This document shows, in pieces, positions 7,068 to 15,478 of a DNA stretch of 64,000 nucleotides. The notes beneath the pieces are model-generated. The model did no database searches and was not told where the DNA came from. It worked only from the letters and a program-made list of their open reading frames with translations. The stretch is from IMG/VR virus record IMGVR_UViG_3300033149_003115, positions 49,898-113,897 of that record. One strand, written 5' to 3'. The translations under genes were made by a program, and so were the position numbers. The stretch is from a virus. Positions within the stretch are counted from its first letter, which is position 1, and each line of letters opens with the position of its first letter.

Positions 7068-7727
7068 ATGACTATCTATGTTGATATCCATGAGCCGTCT
7101 TCTATGTCCACTAAGCTCAAACACCTTGGGGTGGATGTCAAGGTGATGGACCTTAAGGTGGGGGACTACTGGGTGGGAGATGCCATGATAGAGCGTAAGA
7201 CCATAGATGACTTCCTCAGATCCATAGTACAGAAGAGATACTATAAGCAGCTTTACAACATGATGAAGAACACCAAGAAGGGGATGGTCTACATTACTGG
7301 AGTATATCCCAAAGTACCTCCGATGAGGAGAGTTGGGGGTAAGCTAAGACCTATAGACATAGAAAGTGTGTTGAGGACTCATAGGATCGTTAGCTATTAT
7401 TCCTTTAGAATACCAGTGTTCCATGTTAGCTCTGATGATGATCTCATCAAGGATCTGCTGGAGTATCATACCAAATCAGGTAAGAATGTCTCTCTCAAAC
7501 CCCTGGACATCAGACGTAAAGCTGATAGCCTGGAGGATATCAGGACTAACATATTTGGATCCATACCAGGGATAGGGAGGAAGACAGCTAACTACCTGGG
7601 TAAGCATCTCTCTCTAGAGAGTGTGTTCTCCATGTCGGTGGATGAGCTTAGAGATCTTAAAGTAGGAAATAAGAGATTAGGAAAGAGAGGTGAGCACATA
7701 TACAATGTCTTCCATGATAAGAGATAA
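7068..7727 (+). CDS. XPF/ERCC4-family structure-specific nuclease
   Basis: A 219-residue protein. Residues 1-130 form an ERCC4 nuclease domain with the signature VGDYWVGD ... IERKTIDDF (GDx(n)ERKx3D); the acidic and lysine residues of the active site are all present. Residues 160-219 carry a helix-hairpin-helix tail (SIPGIGRKTANYL). Archaeal XPF/Hef nucleases cut 3' flaps, fork junctions and nicked Holliday structures; this short helicase-free form resembles crenarchaeal XPF that works with PCNA. In this virus it would process recombination intermediates made by RadA. GGAG lies in the fossil fragment just upstream of the ATG. Confidence 0.9.
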   Translation: MTIYVDIHEPSSMSTKLKHLGVDVKVMDLKVGDYWVGDAMIERKTIDDFLRSIVQKRYYKQLYNMMKNTKKGMVYITGVYPKVPPMRRVGGKLRPIDIESVLRTHRIVSYYSFRIPVFHVSSDDDLIKDLLEYHTKSGKNVSLKPLDIRRKADSLEDIRTNIFGSIPGIGRKTANYLGKHLSLESVFSMSVDELRDLKVGNKRLGKRGEHIYNVFHDKR

Positions 7728-7929
7728 GAAGGATGTTGAGCTAGGAAAGGATATACCCTCTATCAAGAAGCAGCTAGGTAGACCTGTCACATGCTTTGGA
7801 TGTGGTAAGATAATAGAGAACCTAGAGGACATCAGGTGGGGTAGAGTAGTGATAGAAATGGGTAATCTAAGGTTTAGATACCTGGCTCCATTCTGTAGTG
7901 ACAAATGTGTGGTCACTTATGAGCTGTGA
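7705..7929 (+). CDS. Small Cys2-Cys2 zinc protein
   Basis: About 74 residues with CFGCGK and CSDKC, a treble-clef-like zinc site in a context (WGRVVIEMGNLRFRYLAPFCSDKC) repeated in several other tiny proteins here, such as those at 13023 and 16876. The start is uncertain: GTG 7690, ATG 7705 and ATG 7714 are in frame; GAGAGGTGA at 7683-7691 best fits 7705. It overlaps the XPF gene's end. Function unknown; possibly a transcription or DNA-binding adaptor. Confidence 0.55.
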   Translation: MSSMIRDKKDVELGKDIPSIKKQLGRPVTCFGCGKIIENLEDIRWGRVVIEMGNLRFRYLAPFCSDKCVVTYEL

Positions 7930-7983
7930 GATGAAATATCGGTTAGTATCGGATCATAGTAACAACCTAAAGGAGGATACGAG

Positions 7984-9012
7984 ATGAGTGAGAAGATACC
8001 TAAGAAAATAGTAGATAGGTTAGTGAAACACTCAGAGCAATATGGAATATCCATGGATGAGCTGAAAGAGGAGTACATGGAATACCTAGGACAAGTGAGA
8101 AAGGAGTTCAGTGATCTACCAGAGAGGAAGCAAAAGGTCCTGGCATACAGAAGACTAAAAGCAAGGCTGAAAGCTGAGGAGGGTGGGATTGGATCCAGAG
8201 CAGTTATGCACAGTGCTTTCTTCATAGGAGAGTCAGGGTTACAGAATACAGCTGATCAGATGATAGCTAAGATAAAGAGAATGTCAACTGAGGAGCAAAG
8301 GATCTTTCATCCTGATCCCAACACGTGGCTAGACTACAGAGAGGGTGACACCTACCTTAAACCAATAGAGGGATATGATCATAGGACATACTATGCTGTT
8401 GGATCAAGTGGTAAGGAGATAGACAAGAGCAGGTTAGGATTCATGGCTATACAGGCATGGAGGAAAGCTGCTACAGCCCTGAGCCCTGAGCTAGGGGTTG
8501 TGTATAACTTCAGAGCTATCAACAATGGAGGGGACAAGCAGCTCAAGTACTATGATCTGAATGCTACTGAGATAACCAGGCTAAGAGAGTCCTCTAAGCA
8601 GCTAACAGAGGATGAGAAAGAGTATCTGATAAGGAACTGTGGATGGGAGATATACACACTAGCAGACTTGGACATGTTGTATAAGACTCATTTCCAAGCT
8701 AATGAGCTAAATGGGAATAGAGTCTTCGATAGACAACCAGTCTTCATAGAAGCTGATGTCTCTAACATAGTTTTTAGAGATGATAGATCTACCAGAGTGT
8801 CCCTGGATGATGAGCTGGAGACAGGGGATTTCGTTTCAACTGCTTATGTCCCACACTACTTACCTATTAAGTTCAAGCAGGGAGATAGGGTAATATTTCT
8901 AGCAGAGCTTGGAGAGATCACATCCAGGACAGGTGATACCAGCACAGTGCTATTTGTCAAGGGGTACTTTAGAGTCCCAGAGTCTAGTAAAGCAATAGAC
9001 TTCCTAGACTAA
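7984..9012 (+). CDS. Probable OB-fold ssDNA-binding/replication protein
   Basis: A 342-residue protein with a helical, basic N-terminal 60 residues, a middle region without known motifs and a C-terminal part (residues ~280-340: KQGDRVIFLAELGEI, VLFVKGYFRV) that reads like the five-strand barrel of an OB fold. Its ribosome binding site (AAAGGAGGATACGAG then ATG) is the strongest in this half of the window, and a poly-T terminator follows, so it is probably made in quantity, as expected for a single-strand binding protein. Direct family recognition is weak; another abundant DNA-associated protein is possible. Confidence 0.45.
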   Translation: MSEKIPKKIVDRLVKHSEQYGISMDELKEEYMEYLGQVRKEFSDLPERKQKVLAYRRLKARLKAEEGGIGSRAVMHSAFFIGESGLQNTADQMIAKIKRMSTEEQRIFHPDPNTWLDYREGDTYLKPIEGYDHRTYYAVGSSGKEIDKSRLGFMAIQAWRKAATALSPELGVVYNFRAINNGGDKQLKYYDLNATEITRLRESSKQLTEDEKEYLIRNCGWEIYTLADLDMLYKTHFQANELNGNRVFDRQPVFIEADVSNIVFRDDRSTRVSLDDELETGDFVSTAYVPHYLPIKFKQGDRVIFLAELGEITSRTGDTSTVLFVKGYFRVPESSKAIDFLD

Positions 9013-9020
9013 CCTATTTA

Positions 9021-9038
9021 TTCCTCTCTTTTTTTTTA
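9021..9038 (+). terminator. Poly-T archaeal terminator
   Basis: A pyrimidine-rich stretch ending in nine T residues (9029-9037) follows the stop of the putative ssDNA-binding protein. Archaeal RNA polymerase terminates at such T-runs without a hairpin. Confidence 0.65.
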
Positions 9039-9058
9039 ATGTAAGAGGTGATTTGTTT

Positions 9059-9352
9059 ATGATGATAATTGGAGTAGAGATCAAAGATGCCATAAGGGTA
9101 AAGGGGAGAATAGTCTGGAATAACCCTTATAGGAGAGAGAAAGGACCCAGGTCTGATAAGCATCCTGTGTTTAGAGTTAAGAACAGGAGTCTGAGGACTT
9201 TGATGTGGTTGTATGGTTTATTTAGAGAGGAGGGTGTTGTCCCATCAGCTATGGATTTTTCTCTATTAACCGAGGTGATCAGTAAGAAGATCGGTATCAC
9301 TAGATATGGAGCTTATGACTATGCTAGAGCATTGTCCTATATTACTTCATAA
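9059..9352 (+). CDS. Small hypothetical protein
   Basis: A 97-residue protein with GAGGTGAT eight bases before the ATG at 9059; an upstream TTG at 9053 is too close to that site. The middle is basic (NNPYRREKGPRSDKH). The C-terminal half, with SLLTEVISKKIGITRYGAYDYARAL, could form a helix-turn-helix, which would make it a DNA-binding protein, but this is weak. It precedes the ParB-like gene. Confidence 0.5.
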   Translation: MMIIGVEIKDAIRVKGRIVWNNPYRREKGPRSDKHPVFRVKNRSLRTLMWLYGLFREEGVVPSAMDFSLLTEVISKKIGITRYGAYDYARALSYITS

Positions 9353-9380
9353 TTAAGTAGAAAAGAGGTGAACTAAGAAT

Positions 9381-10277
9381 ATGAGTGATGGATATAGTAG
9401 GTTATGGGAAGAGAAGGGTGATGAGTGGGAGATCCTGTATCTAAGCCCTGATGAGATCAAGGGGATATCCCAGTACAATGCTAGGAAGACATTCCCTGAT
9501 AAGGAGCTAGAGGAGCTGGTGATCTCTCTGAGAGAAGCTGGTATTAACACCAGACCTATCATCCTGGACCAGCACAATGAGGTGGTGGAGGGTGGTAGAA
9601 GATATCAAGCAGCTCTCAAAGCTGGGCTAGAGAAGGTCTTCTGTCTTAGAAAGACCATGACACCTCTGGAGGCTAAAGTAAGATCCTTCATAGAGAACGA
9701 GCTATCATATGACATGACTGAAAGAGACAGATATCTCTTTGCTAAGGATCTGGTTGAGAAAGAGGGGATCAAGCCAGAGGACATAGCTTTCATAGTGGGA
9801 AGATCACATAGCACTGTTAGAGAATGGTTAGCCTATGAGAAATACCCAAAGGTGCTCTCAGAATCTGATGCCAGGGATGTGTATGATACTCAGTCAGCTA
9901 GAAAGAGAAAGATCCTGAGGGTCACTATAGATAACCCAGCCTTCCAGGATGATCCAGAGGCTGCTCTCAAGCTAGCAAAACATCTGGACAAGATCAGGCA
10001 TAGGACACTGGACGATATTAAGCAGGATGTCAAGGAGGGAGTCTTCAACTCTCATGCATCAGAGAAGGTGGATAGGATAGTGAGGAGGGAGGAAGAGCTC
10101 TCATCACACCCTGAGAAGTTTAGGCTTAGACATCTAAGGGTCCCTAGAGAGCTGGACAGGAGGCTGATCAAGGTATTCAAGTTTGATTATCCCAAGGATC
10201 CAGTGGAGGATGCTATAGTGAAGATCCTGGAGGACTATGTGAATACAAGAGAAAAAGAGCTGGGGTTTGTACGATGA
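9381..10277 (+). CDS. ParB/Spo0J-like DNA-binding protein
   Basis: A 298-residue protein. Residues ~18-95 form a ParB N-terminal domain: after LSPDEIKGISQYNARKTF comes VVEGGRRYQAAL, the GxxRxxA box that binds CTP/DNA in ParB proteins. Residues ~110-155 hold a helix-turn-helix (IAFIVGRSHSTVREWL). The C-terminal half is basic and helical. Viral ParB-like proteins act in partition, replication control or as nucleases. No ParA is seen nearby, which favours a transcriptional or replication role over partition. Its stop overlaps the next start (ATGA). Confidence 0.8.
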   Translation: MSDGYSRLWEEKGDEWEILYLSPDEIKGISQYNARKTFPDKELEELVISLREAGINTRPIILDQHNEVVEGGRRYQAALKAGLEKVFCLRKTMTPLEAKVRSFIENELSYDMTERDRYLFAKDLVEKEGIKPEDIAFIVGRSHSTVREWLAYEKYPKVLSESDARDVYDTQSARKRKILRVTIDNPAFQDDPEAALKLAKHLDKIRHRTLDDIKQDVKEGVFNSHASEKVDRIVRREEELSSHPEKFRLRHLRVPRELDRRLIKVFKFDYPKDPVEDAIVKILEDYVNTREKELGFVR

Positions 10278-10489
10278 GGGTAGTGATAATCTTTGACACA
10301 ACTGAACCATCATTTGAAGCTGAAGTGTTCCATGATGGGGTCAAGAAGAAGAACCTTAGTAACCTGTTCTTGTTACTAAGACCCACTCAGCTTCCCATAT
10401 ATGAGACCTTCCAGAACATCCTATTTTATGATATTTTAGAAAAAGGGATCAATGCTGTTAAGAAAGAAAGAGTGGTAGAGGAGCTATAG
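10274..10489 (+). CDS. Small hypothetical protein
   Basis: A 71-residue protein translationally coupled to the ParB-like gene and followed without gap by the DNA polymerase gene. It starts with a strand-like MRVVIIFD and has no cysteines or known motif. Its position suggests a replication accessory; nothing in the sequence proves it. Confidence 0.5.
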   Translation: MRVVIIFDTTEPSFEAEVFHDGVKKKNLSNLFLLLRPTQLPIYETFQNILFYDILEKGINAVKKERVVEEL

Positions 10490-13078
10490 ATGAGGCTCTG
10501 CCTGACCAATATAGACTACAAGATAGAGGACAATGCTCCAGTTGTTTACATGTTTGTGAGGGACATAGAGGGGAATAGGTACATCATTAGAGACAATAGC
10601 TTTGAGCCTTATTTCTATATTAGAGAGAAAGACTACAATGTCTTGAGACTGGATGACAAGAGGAGAGGGTGCATTAAGAGAGTTGAGAAGGGGAACTTCA
10701 AGCTCTTAAGGGCTAGTAGAAGAGGAGTGAAGATAGTAACTTATTTACCTGGTCAGGTCAGGGAGCTCAGGAACTGGTTACACTCTATGAGGGATAGGAG
10801 GGAGCATCCCAGAGGGATAGAGACGTATGAAGCTGATGTGTTGTTTGTCTATAGATACCTTATAGATAGGAAGATCATCAATGGGGTGGAGATAGATGAC
10901 AAGTATTTCAGGATATGTAAAGACCTTGGATATATCCCCTGGAGTGATGAATATTGTGGACCAGCAAATGTTGAGTTCTCCAGGGTTAGATGTTTGTTTA
11001 TAGATATTGAGGTCACAGACGGGATCCCCAAAGAGGGGTACACATCCCCAGTGACCGTGATAGGGACTTATGACTCTTTCACCAGACAATACCATGTGTT
11101 CTATTGGAGGGGATCCCATTATTCTATCTCATCTGATCATATCATATACAGCAGATCAGAGGATGGCATGTTTGTTAGGTTCTTGGAGTATGTTAGCAAG
11201 ATAAACCCAGATCTTATCCTCTCCTTTACCAAGTTTGACATGTTGTATCTTATCAAGAGGATGAGAAAGATCAGGCTAGATCCCTCAGTGTTATCTCAGA
11301 TAGGGACAGTGAAGTGTTATGACAAGATGGAGAGAGTGAGCATAGGTGGTGTTGAGTACATAGACCTGGGACAGGTGTACAAGAAGGTGGTGAGAGGACA
11401 GAAATGGGAGACTCTGGATGCTATCTCTAACAGGGAGCTAGGGTATGGTAAGAAGAGGCTAAGCAAGGGTGATATATACTCTACCTGGATACATGATTAT
11501 AGGAGTGTGTTACTCTATAACCTCAGAGATGTGTTCTTGATCAAGAAGCTAGATGAAAAGCTTGATCTTGTGGATTACTTGGATGTTATCAGGAGAATAG
11601 TGGGGTGTAGGTTCAATGATGCTATGTTTGCAGCTAGAGTGGCTGATATCCTCTACCTGAGGTTGCTAAATGGGAAGCTAGCCTTGTTCTCTAGACCTAT
11701 GGAGAGAGCTAAAAGAGGGTACCTGGGAGCAATGGTGTACACAGCTAAGAAAGGTATTTACGATCATGTTGTGTGTCTGGACTATAGGTCATTGTACCCC
11801 TCTATCATCAGGGCTTACAACATTGGCTATAACACCTATGATCCGATAGCTGGGGATATAGTGATAGCTGAGAACTACAAGTACAGGAGTGATGTCCAGA
11901 GCTGGACTGTTAAGATATTAAATGATCTAAGTCCTCTCCTGGATGAGAACAAGAGAGAGATAGAGAAAGCTAAGAAGGCTAAGGACTTTGCTGAGGTTAA
12001 GAGACTAAAGAGAAGACGTATGGCTCTGAAGTCTATTGTAAATGGTATCTATGGCTTCTATGGGTATGCAGGGAACCCAGATGAGCATCACCCAGCTGCT
12101 AGGTTATATTCATCCGACATAGCAGAGTCTATCACAGTAGCAGCTAGGAAGCTACTAGAGAAGACATGGAGCATAGTCGGGGATCTGGGGTATGAAATGG
12201 TGTACTCTGACACAGACTCAGTATTTGTCAAGCTAAAGGGGACTGATAACTACATGGATGAGAGCATGGAGCTTAAAGACAAGATAGAATCCAGGTTGTG
12301 GAGCTATATCAGGGAAAGATGGAGGATAGACCCTTCTAACTTCATACTAGACCTGGAGGATGTCTATAAGAAATTTGTGATATTGACTAAGAAGAGATAT
12401 AGTGCTCTGACCATAGATGGGGATAGAATAAACAAGGGACTGGAGATAGTCAGGAGGGATCAATCAGATCTGACGGTGGAGACCCAGAAGGGGTTACTGG
12501 ATCTGATCCTTAAGGATGCTCCAGTATCCAGGATTAGGGAGTTTGTCAAGGGACAGATAAGGAAGCTAGACACTGAGCCATTGGAAAGGGTGGGGATAGC
12601 TGCTATGCTTCAACAGAGGAGGGACAGCTACACCAGTGCAGTTATCCATCTCAAGGCATTTGAATTTGCTAATCAGGTGTTGAAGCTCGATCTAGAGGAG
12701 GGTGAGAGGTTCTATTATATCTTCATCAAGCCATACAAGCTAAAGAGAGTGAGGATAAGGATCAGGCTGAGCAGCCCAGTCATGAGCTCTCAGGGAGAGA
12801 TCTATGATGTGGTGAGCGATGAGGGCAAAGGGTACCAGAATAAGAAGATAGCTCACATCACCAGGGACATTATCAGTGATGTGGCTGGGTTCAGATCATC
12901 ATCTGATCTTGAGAGAGCTCCTGGGATAGTTGTGGACAAGGAGAGGTTATTGGATCGTACTATAAAGAGCAAAGTGGAGGATCTCCTAGATCTGGTGGGT
13001 TTATCATGGAGTGAGATATTAGATGAGACAAGGAACCAAAAGAGATCAAGGCTTGACTACTATTTCTCATCAAGCTAA
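10490..13078 (+). CDS. polB: Family B DNA polymerase
   Basis: An 862-residue replicative polymerase with every key motif. The 3'-5' proofreading exonuclease has Exo I IDIE (171-174), Exo II SFTKFD (245-250) and Exo III YNLRD (343-347). The polymerase has motif A DYRSLYPSII (431-440), motif B KSIVNGIYG (514-522), motif C YSDTDS (572-577) and the KKRY box (634-637). Catalytic aspartates are intact. The last residues (RSRLDYYFSS) resemble a C-terminal PCNA-interacting peptide ending in aromatic residues. No protein-priming (TPR1/TPR2) insert is obvious, so RNA- or nick-primed synthesis is likely. No processivity clamp gene is seen in the window, so a host PCNA may be used. Confidence 0.97.
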   Translation: MRLCLTNIDYKIEDNAPVVYMFVRDIEGNRYIIRDNSFEPYFYIREKDYNVLRLDDKRRGCIKRVEKGNFKLLRASRRGVKIVTYLPGQVRELRNWLHSMRDRREHPRGIETYEADVLFVYRYLIDRKIINGVEIDDKYFRICKDLGYIPWSDEYCGPANVEFSRVRCLFIDIEVTDGIPKEGYTSPVTVIGTYDSFTRQYHVFYWRGSHYSISSDHIIYSRSEDGMFVRFLEYVSKINPDLILSFTKFDMLYLIKRMRKIRLDPSVLSQIGTVKCYDKMERVSIGGVEYIDLGQVYKKVVRGQKWETLDAISNRELGYGKKRLSKGDIYSTWIHDYRSVLLYNLRDVFLIKKLDEKLDLVDYLDVIRRIVGCRFNDAMFAARVADILYLRLLNGKLALFSRPMERAKRGYLGAMVYTAKKGIYDHVVCLDYRSLYPSIIRAYNIGYNTYDPIAGDIVIAENYKYRSDVQSWTVKILNDLSPLLDENKREIEKAKKAKDFAEVKRLKRRRMALKSIVNGIYGFYGYAGNPDEHHPAARLYSSDIAESITVAARKLLEKTWSIVGDLGYEMVYSDTDSVFVKLKGTDNYMDESMELKDKIESRLWSYIRERWRIDPSNFILDLEDVYKKFVILTKKRYSALTIDGDRINKGLEIVRRDQSDLTVETQKGLLDLILKDAPVSRIREFVKGQIRKLDTEPLERVGIAAMLQQRRDSYTSAVIHLKAFEFANQVLKLDLEEGERFYYIFIKPYKLKRVRIRIRLSSPVMSSQGEIYDVVSDEGKGYQNKKIAHITRDIISDVAGFRSSSDLERAPGIVVDKERLLDRTIKSKVEDLLDLVGLSWSEILDETRNQKRSRLDYYFSSS

Positions 13079-13289
13079 TCCTAACATAGTGATCACATAT
13101 CTTGATCTTGATGACTATCCACACCCTAAGCTTGATCTATCACCACCATACACTTACTCGTTAATATCTTATTGTTATGAGTGTAAAAAGAAGTTCAAGC
13201 CTAATGATAAGATTATATGGTATAGAGATTTTAAAGACATCTATAGACCCTACTGCTCTATGAGATGTCTAGTCAAGCATATTCTTTAA
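13023..13289 (+). CDS. Small Cys2-Cys2 zinc protein overlapping polB
   Basis: An 88-residue protein starting 56 bases inside the polymerase gene in another frame; GGAGTGA lies eight bases before this ATG, so the overlapping start is credible (a GTG at 13089 would avoid it). The C-terminal half has CYECKKKF and YCSMRC, the same treble-clef arrangement as the proteins at 7705 and 16876, all with a YRPYCS/LAPFCS-like approach. Possibly a repeated viral zinc-finger family. Confidence 0.55.
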   Translation: MRQGTKRDQGLTTISHQANPNIVITYLDLDDYPHPKLDLSPPYTYSLISYCYECKKKFKPNDKIIWYRDFKDIYRPYCSMRCLVKHIL

Positions 13290-13343
13290 AGCTAAGGATA
13301 TATTCCTCTTTTCTTATTTTAGATCACACTAGAGGAGAATAAT

Positions 13344-13529
13344 ATGCCTAAACCCTTGTATAAATATTCTATGTGGTTATGTCCTCAATGTGGTAAAGAG
13401 CTAAGTGTCTCTAGTGTCAAGTATCATAAAATAGACAATGGTGTGTTCAAGAGTGATAAGGTGATAATAGAGACTACTTATGAGTGTAAAGTATGTGGGT
13501 GGTCTTACTGGGAATCAGAGGAGGTATAG
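13344..13529 (+). CDS. Small zinc-ribbon protein
   Basis: A 61-residue classical zinc ribbon: LCPQCGKEL near the N-terminus and ECKVCGWSY near the C-terminus, about 35 residues apart. Such ribbons occur in transcription factors and RNA polymerase subunits. AGAGGAG precedes the ATG. It stands first in a three-gene run of zinc-ribbon proteins. Confidence 0.6.
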   Translation: MPKPLYKYSMWLCPQCGKELSVSSVKYHKIDNGVFKSDKVIIETTYECKVCGWSYWESEEV

Positions 13530-13531
13530 AC

Positions 13532-13870
13532 ATGGAGACCAGGGTTCTTCTTAAGGAGTACTTTAAGGATAAGATAGTGAAGGATAAGAAATGTCCTTAT
13601 TGTGACCAAGTGTCATTAGTCTTACAAAGGGATGTTGACTACCACACATTACGTTCTTACTACTGGTGTACTGAGTGTGGATTTGCTATAAGCTCTTACT
13701 TATTAGATAACCCTGAACATGCTGAGGATGCTTTGAAAGTAGCTGTGGAATGGTATAACGAGCTATTGGAGAAAAAGAAGGGGTTAGAAAGAAGCTTAGG
13801 GTATGTAACTGACAGGCTAAGGAGAGCTGGTAAGAAGGTACTGAGATCAGTGGTGATCGATGAGCTATGA
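13532..13870 (+). CDS. Zinc-ribbon protein with helical tail
   Basis: A 112-residue protein with CPYCDQ and CTECGF forming a zinc ribbon in residues 20-50, followed by a charged helix (WYNELLEKKKGLERSLGYVTDRL) that could dimerise or bind nucleic acid. The ATG at 13532 follows GAGGAGGTATA and begins two bases after the previous stop; an upstream in-frame ATG at 13493 inside the previous gene is not needed. Confidence 0.6.
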   Translation: METRVLLKEYFKDKIVKDKKCPYCDQVSLVLQRDVDYHTLRSYYWCTECGFAISSYLLDNPEHAEDALKVAVEWYNELLEKKKGLERSLGYVTDRLRRAGKKVLRSVVIDEL

Positions 13871-14076
13871 CCAGGTGCGAGTCCTGTGGATCTTTCTTTA
13901 ATGGGAGGGGATCCAACAATCTATGCTTAAGGTGCTTCCTGAAGGTTCTGGAACATTTCCCATTCTTGAAACATCTGTTGTACTCATCTGATGAGCTCTT
14001 TGATCTATACTTTACCACTTATTATGATGAGCCAGTTGACAAGATCAGAAAAATGATAATAGCTGAAATACTGTAG
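13867..14076 (+). CDS. Small zinc-ribbon protein
   Basis: A 69-residue protein coupled to the previous gene by ATGA. Residues 4-23 hold CESCGSFF and CLRC, a compact Cys2-Cys2 zinc knuckle; the rest is helical and hydrophobic (HFPFLKHLLYSSDELFDLY). Function unknown. Confidence 0.55.
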   Translation: MTRCESCGSFFNGRGSNNLCLRCFLKVLEHFPFLKHLLYSSDELFDLYFTTYYDEPVDKIRKMIIAEIL

Positions 14077-14134
14077 TAAAGATATATTAAGGGTATGTAA
14101 GTTAGAGATTAGGTGTAGGAGTTGATCTTTAGCT

Positions 14135-15208
14135 ATGGATGATGTTGTTAGAGAGATAAAAAAGAGATACTGGAAAGAAATAAGTAAGAAGGCTAATGTG
14201 AATAGTTTTAGTGGTAAGCTGAGACCACGTGAGAGGAATAATAAAACAATTCCTAACACCAGAGTGTTTAGAGTGTATGTGGAAAAGAAAGAGCCTCTAG
14301 ATAAGCTTAGAACTAAGGACATAATACCTGAGAGACTTTCACTTGGGTCTGATGAGATAGAGGTGGATGTTGTTCCCATTGGTCGTATTAGGTACATGGA
14401 TGAGCCTGAAGAGGGGGGTACTAAGCCAGAGGATCATCAAAAGAGACACAGACCCATACTAGCTGGTGTTTCTTGTACTCATTTTCAGTCTCCAGCCTGT
14501 ACTTTGAACTGGTTCTTTAAGAGGAAGGTGAGAGACTCTTCCACTGGACCTATATACCAGATATTAATAGCTGGGAATAACCACTGCTTTGGAAGAGAGA
14601 ATGATGCCAGAGTGGGTGATCCCATACTACAACCATCTCCAAATGATAAAGGGGACTATGCTAAAGATCAGGTAGGATCTTTCCTCTTCAATGTAGAGAC
14701 TAAGTTTGCTAGCTTCAAGTGTCCTGCTAGGAACTCATTGTATAAGGTGTATAGAGGACTTTATCACTTAGCTCACCTTAGACCTTTAGAGCCTGTGAAT
14801 AAAGTGGACATAGCTTTTGCTATACCAAATGACAACATCGAGATCGAGTACAGGATCCTGGGGATAGATGGGAGGGTTATAAAGACATCTAGAGAGCATC
14901 ATGAGAACACTTTTGTGTATAAGAGTGGGAGGACTTCTGGGGTCACTAGCTTCACTATTATAGATAATACCTGGAATGGATATGTTGAGGGTAGAAGAGG
15001 GAAGGCATATTACGAGGATTGTGTACTATGCTATGGAGTGTGTAAGGGAGGGGATAGTGGTAGCCCAGTGGTTAGCAAGGTCAGTGTAGGAGGAACCCCA
15101 GCTCTGATGTATCATGGAGCCTTGTTTGCAGGATCACAGACTCACATGGTGTATTGTAAGGTGGAGAACATAGAGAAGGAGGCAGGTGTGAGGGCTATCA
15201 CTTATTAG
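14135..15208 (+). CDS. Trypsin-like (S1 fold) serine protease
   Basis: A 357-residue protein with a readable chymotrypsin-type triad: His150 in LIAGNNHCFG, Asp225 in KVDIAFA and Ser308 in KGGDSGSPVV. YKSGRTSGVTSFTI (~262-275) is the typical strand preceding the serine loop. The first 105 residues are basic and disordered-looking. No signal peptide is evident, so the enzyme is likely cytoplasmic or packaged. It is transcribed toward the portal gene through a small membrane protein, which suggests a role in virion assembly or entry, yet a separate prohead protease lies at 39306-41342. Trypsin-fold proteases are rare in tailed viruses. A TATA-like GATATATTA lies at about 14083. Confidence 0.85.
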   Translation: MDDVVREIKKRYWKEISKKANVNSFSGKLRPRERNNKTIPNTRVFRVYVEKKEPLDKLRTKDIIPERLSLGSDEIEVDVVPIGRIRYMDEPEEGGTKPEDHQKRHRPILAGVSCTHFQSPACTLNWFFKRKVRDSSTGPIYQILIAGNNHCFGRENDARVGDPILQPSPNDKGDYAKDQVGSFLFNVETKFASFKCPARNSLYKVYRGLYHLAHLRPLEPVNKVDIAFAIPNDNIEIEYRILGIDGRVIKTSREHHENTFVYKSGRTSGVTSFTIIDNTWNGYVEGRRGKAYYEDCVLCYGVCKGGDSGSPVVSKVSVGGTPALMYHGALFAGSQTHMVYCKVENIEKEAGVRAITY

Positions 15209-15255
15209 AAAGTGATAAATAGTCGTGAGAGGGATAGAATAAAGAGGAGATTGAC

Positions 15256-15471
15256 ATGAGTGAAGAGGTTATTGAGGAAAAGAGCAAAGCTGACATGATT
15301 ATAGAGACAATATCCAAGTCCACTGGTGCTGTGGTGGTGTTTTGCTATCTAGTGACCATATTCGCTGTCTTGCTAGGACTGGGGTATATTGATCAGTCTC
15401 TATTCAAAGAGCTAGTATTGAGTGGAGCATTGGTCTCAGCTGTTCTTAGACTCTTAAAGAATGAAAAGTGA
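15256..15471 (+). CDS. Small membrane protein (two predicted helices)
   Basis: A 71-residue protein with an acidic N-terminal 18 residues, a hydrophobic helix (AVVVFCYLVTIFAVLLGLGY, about 25-45), a short linker and a second weaker helix (FKELVLSGALVSAVLRLL). Size and topology resemble holins or the small head-membrane proteins found near portal genes. It lies between protease and portal. A lysis role is a guess; no endolysin was recognised in the window. Confidence 0.6.
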   Translation: MSEEVIEEKSKADMIIETISKSTGAVVVFCYLVTIFAVLLGLGYIDQSLFKELVLSGALVSAVLRLLKNEK

Positions 15472-15478
15472 TAGGTAA

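Noticed and set aside
15256-15471. Firm call as holin
   Set aside because: Two hydrophobic helices fit, but no endolysin or lysis neighbours are seen and tailed archaeal virus holins are poorly defined; left as membrane protein.
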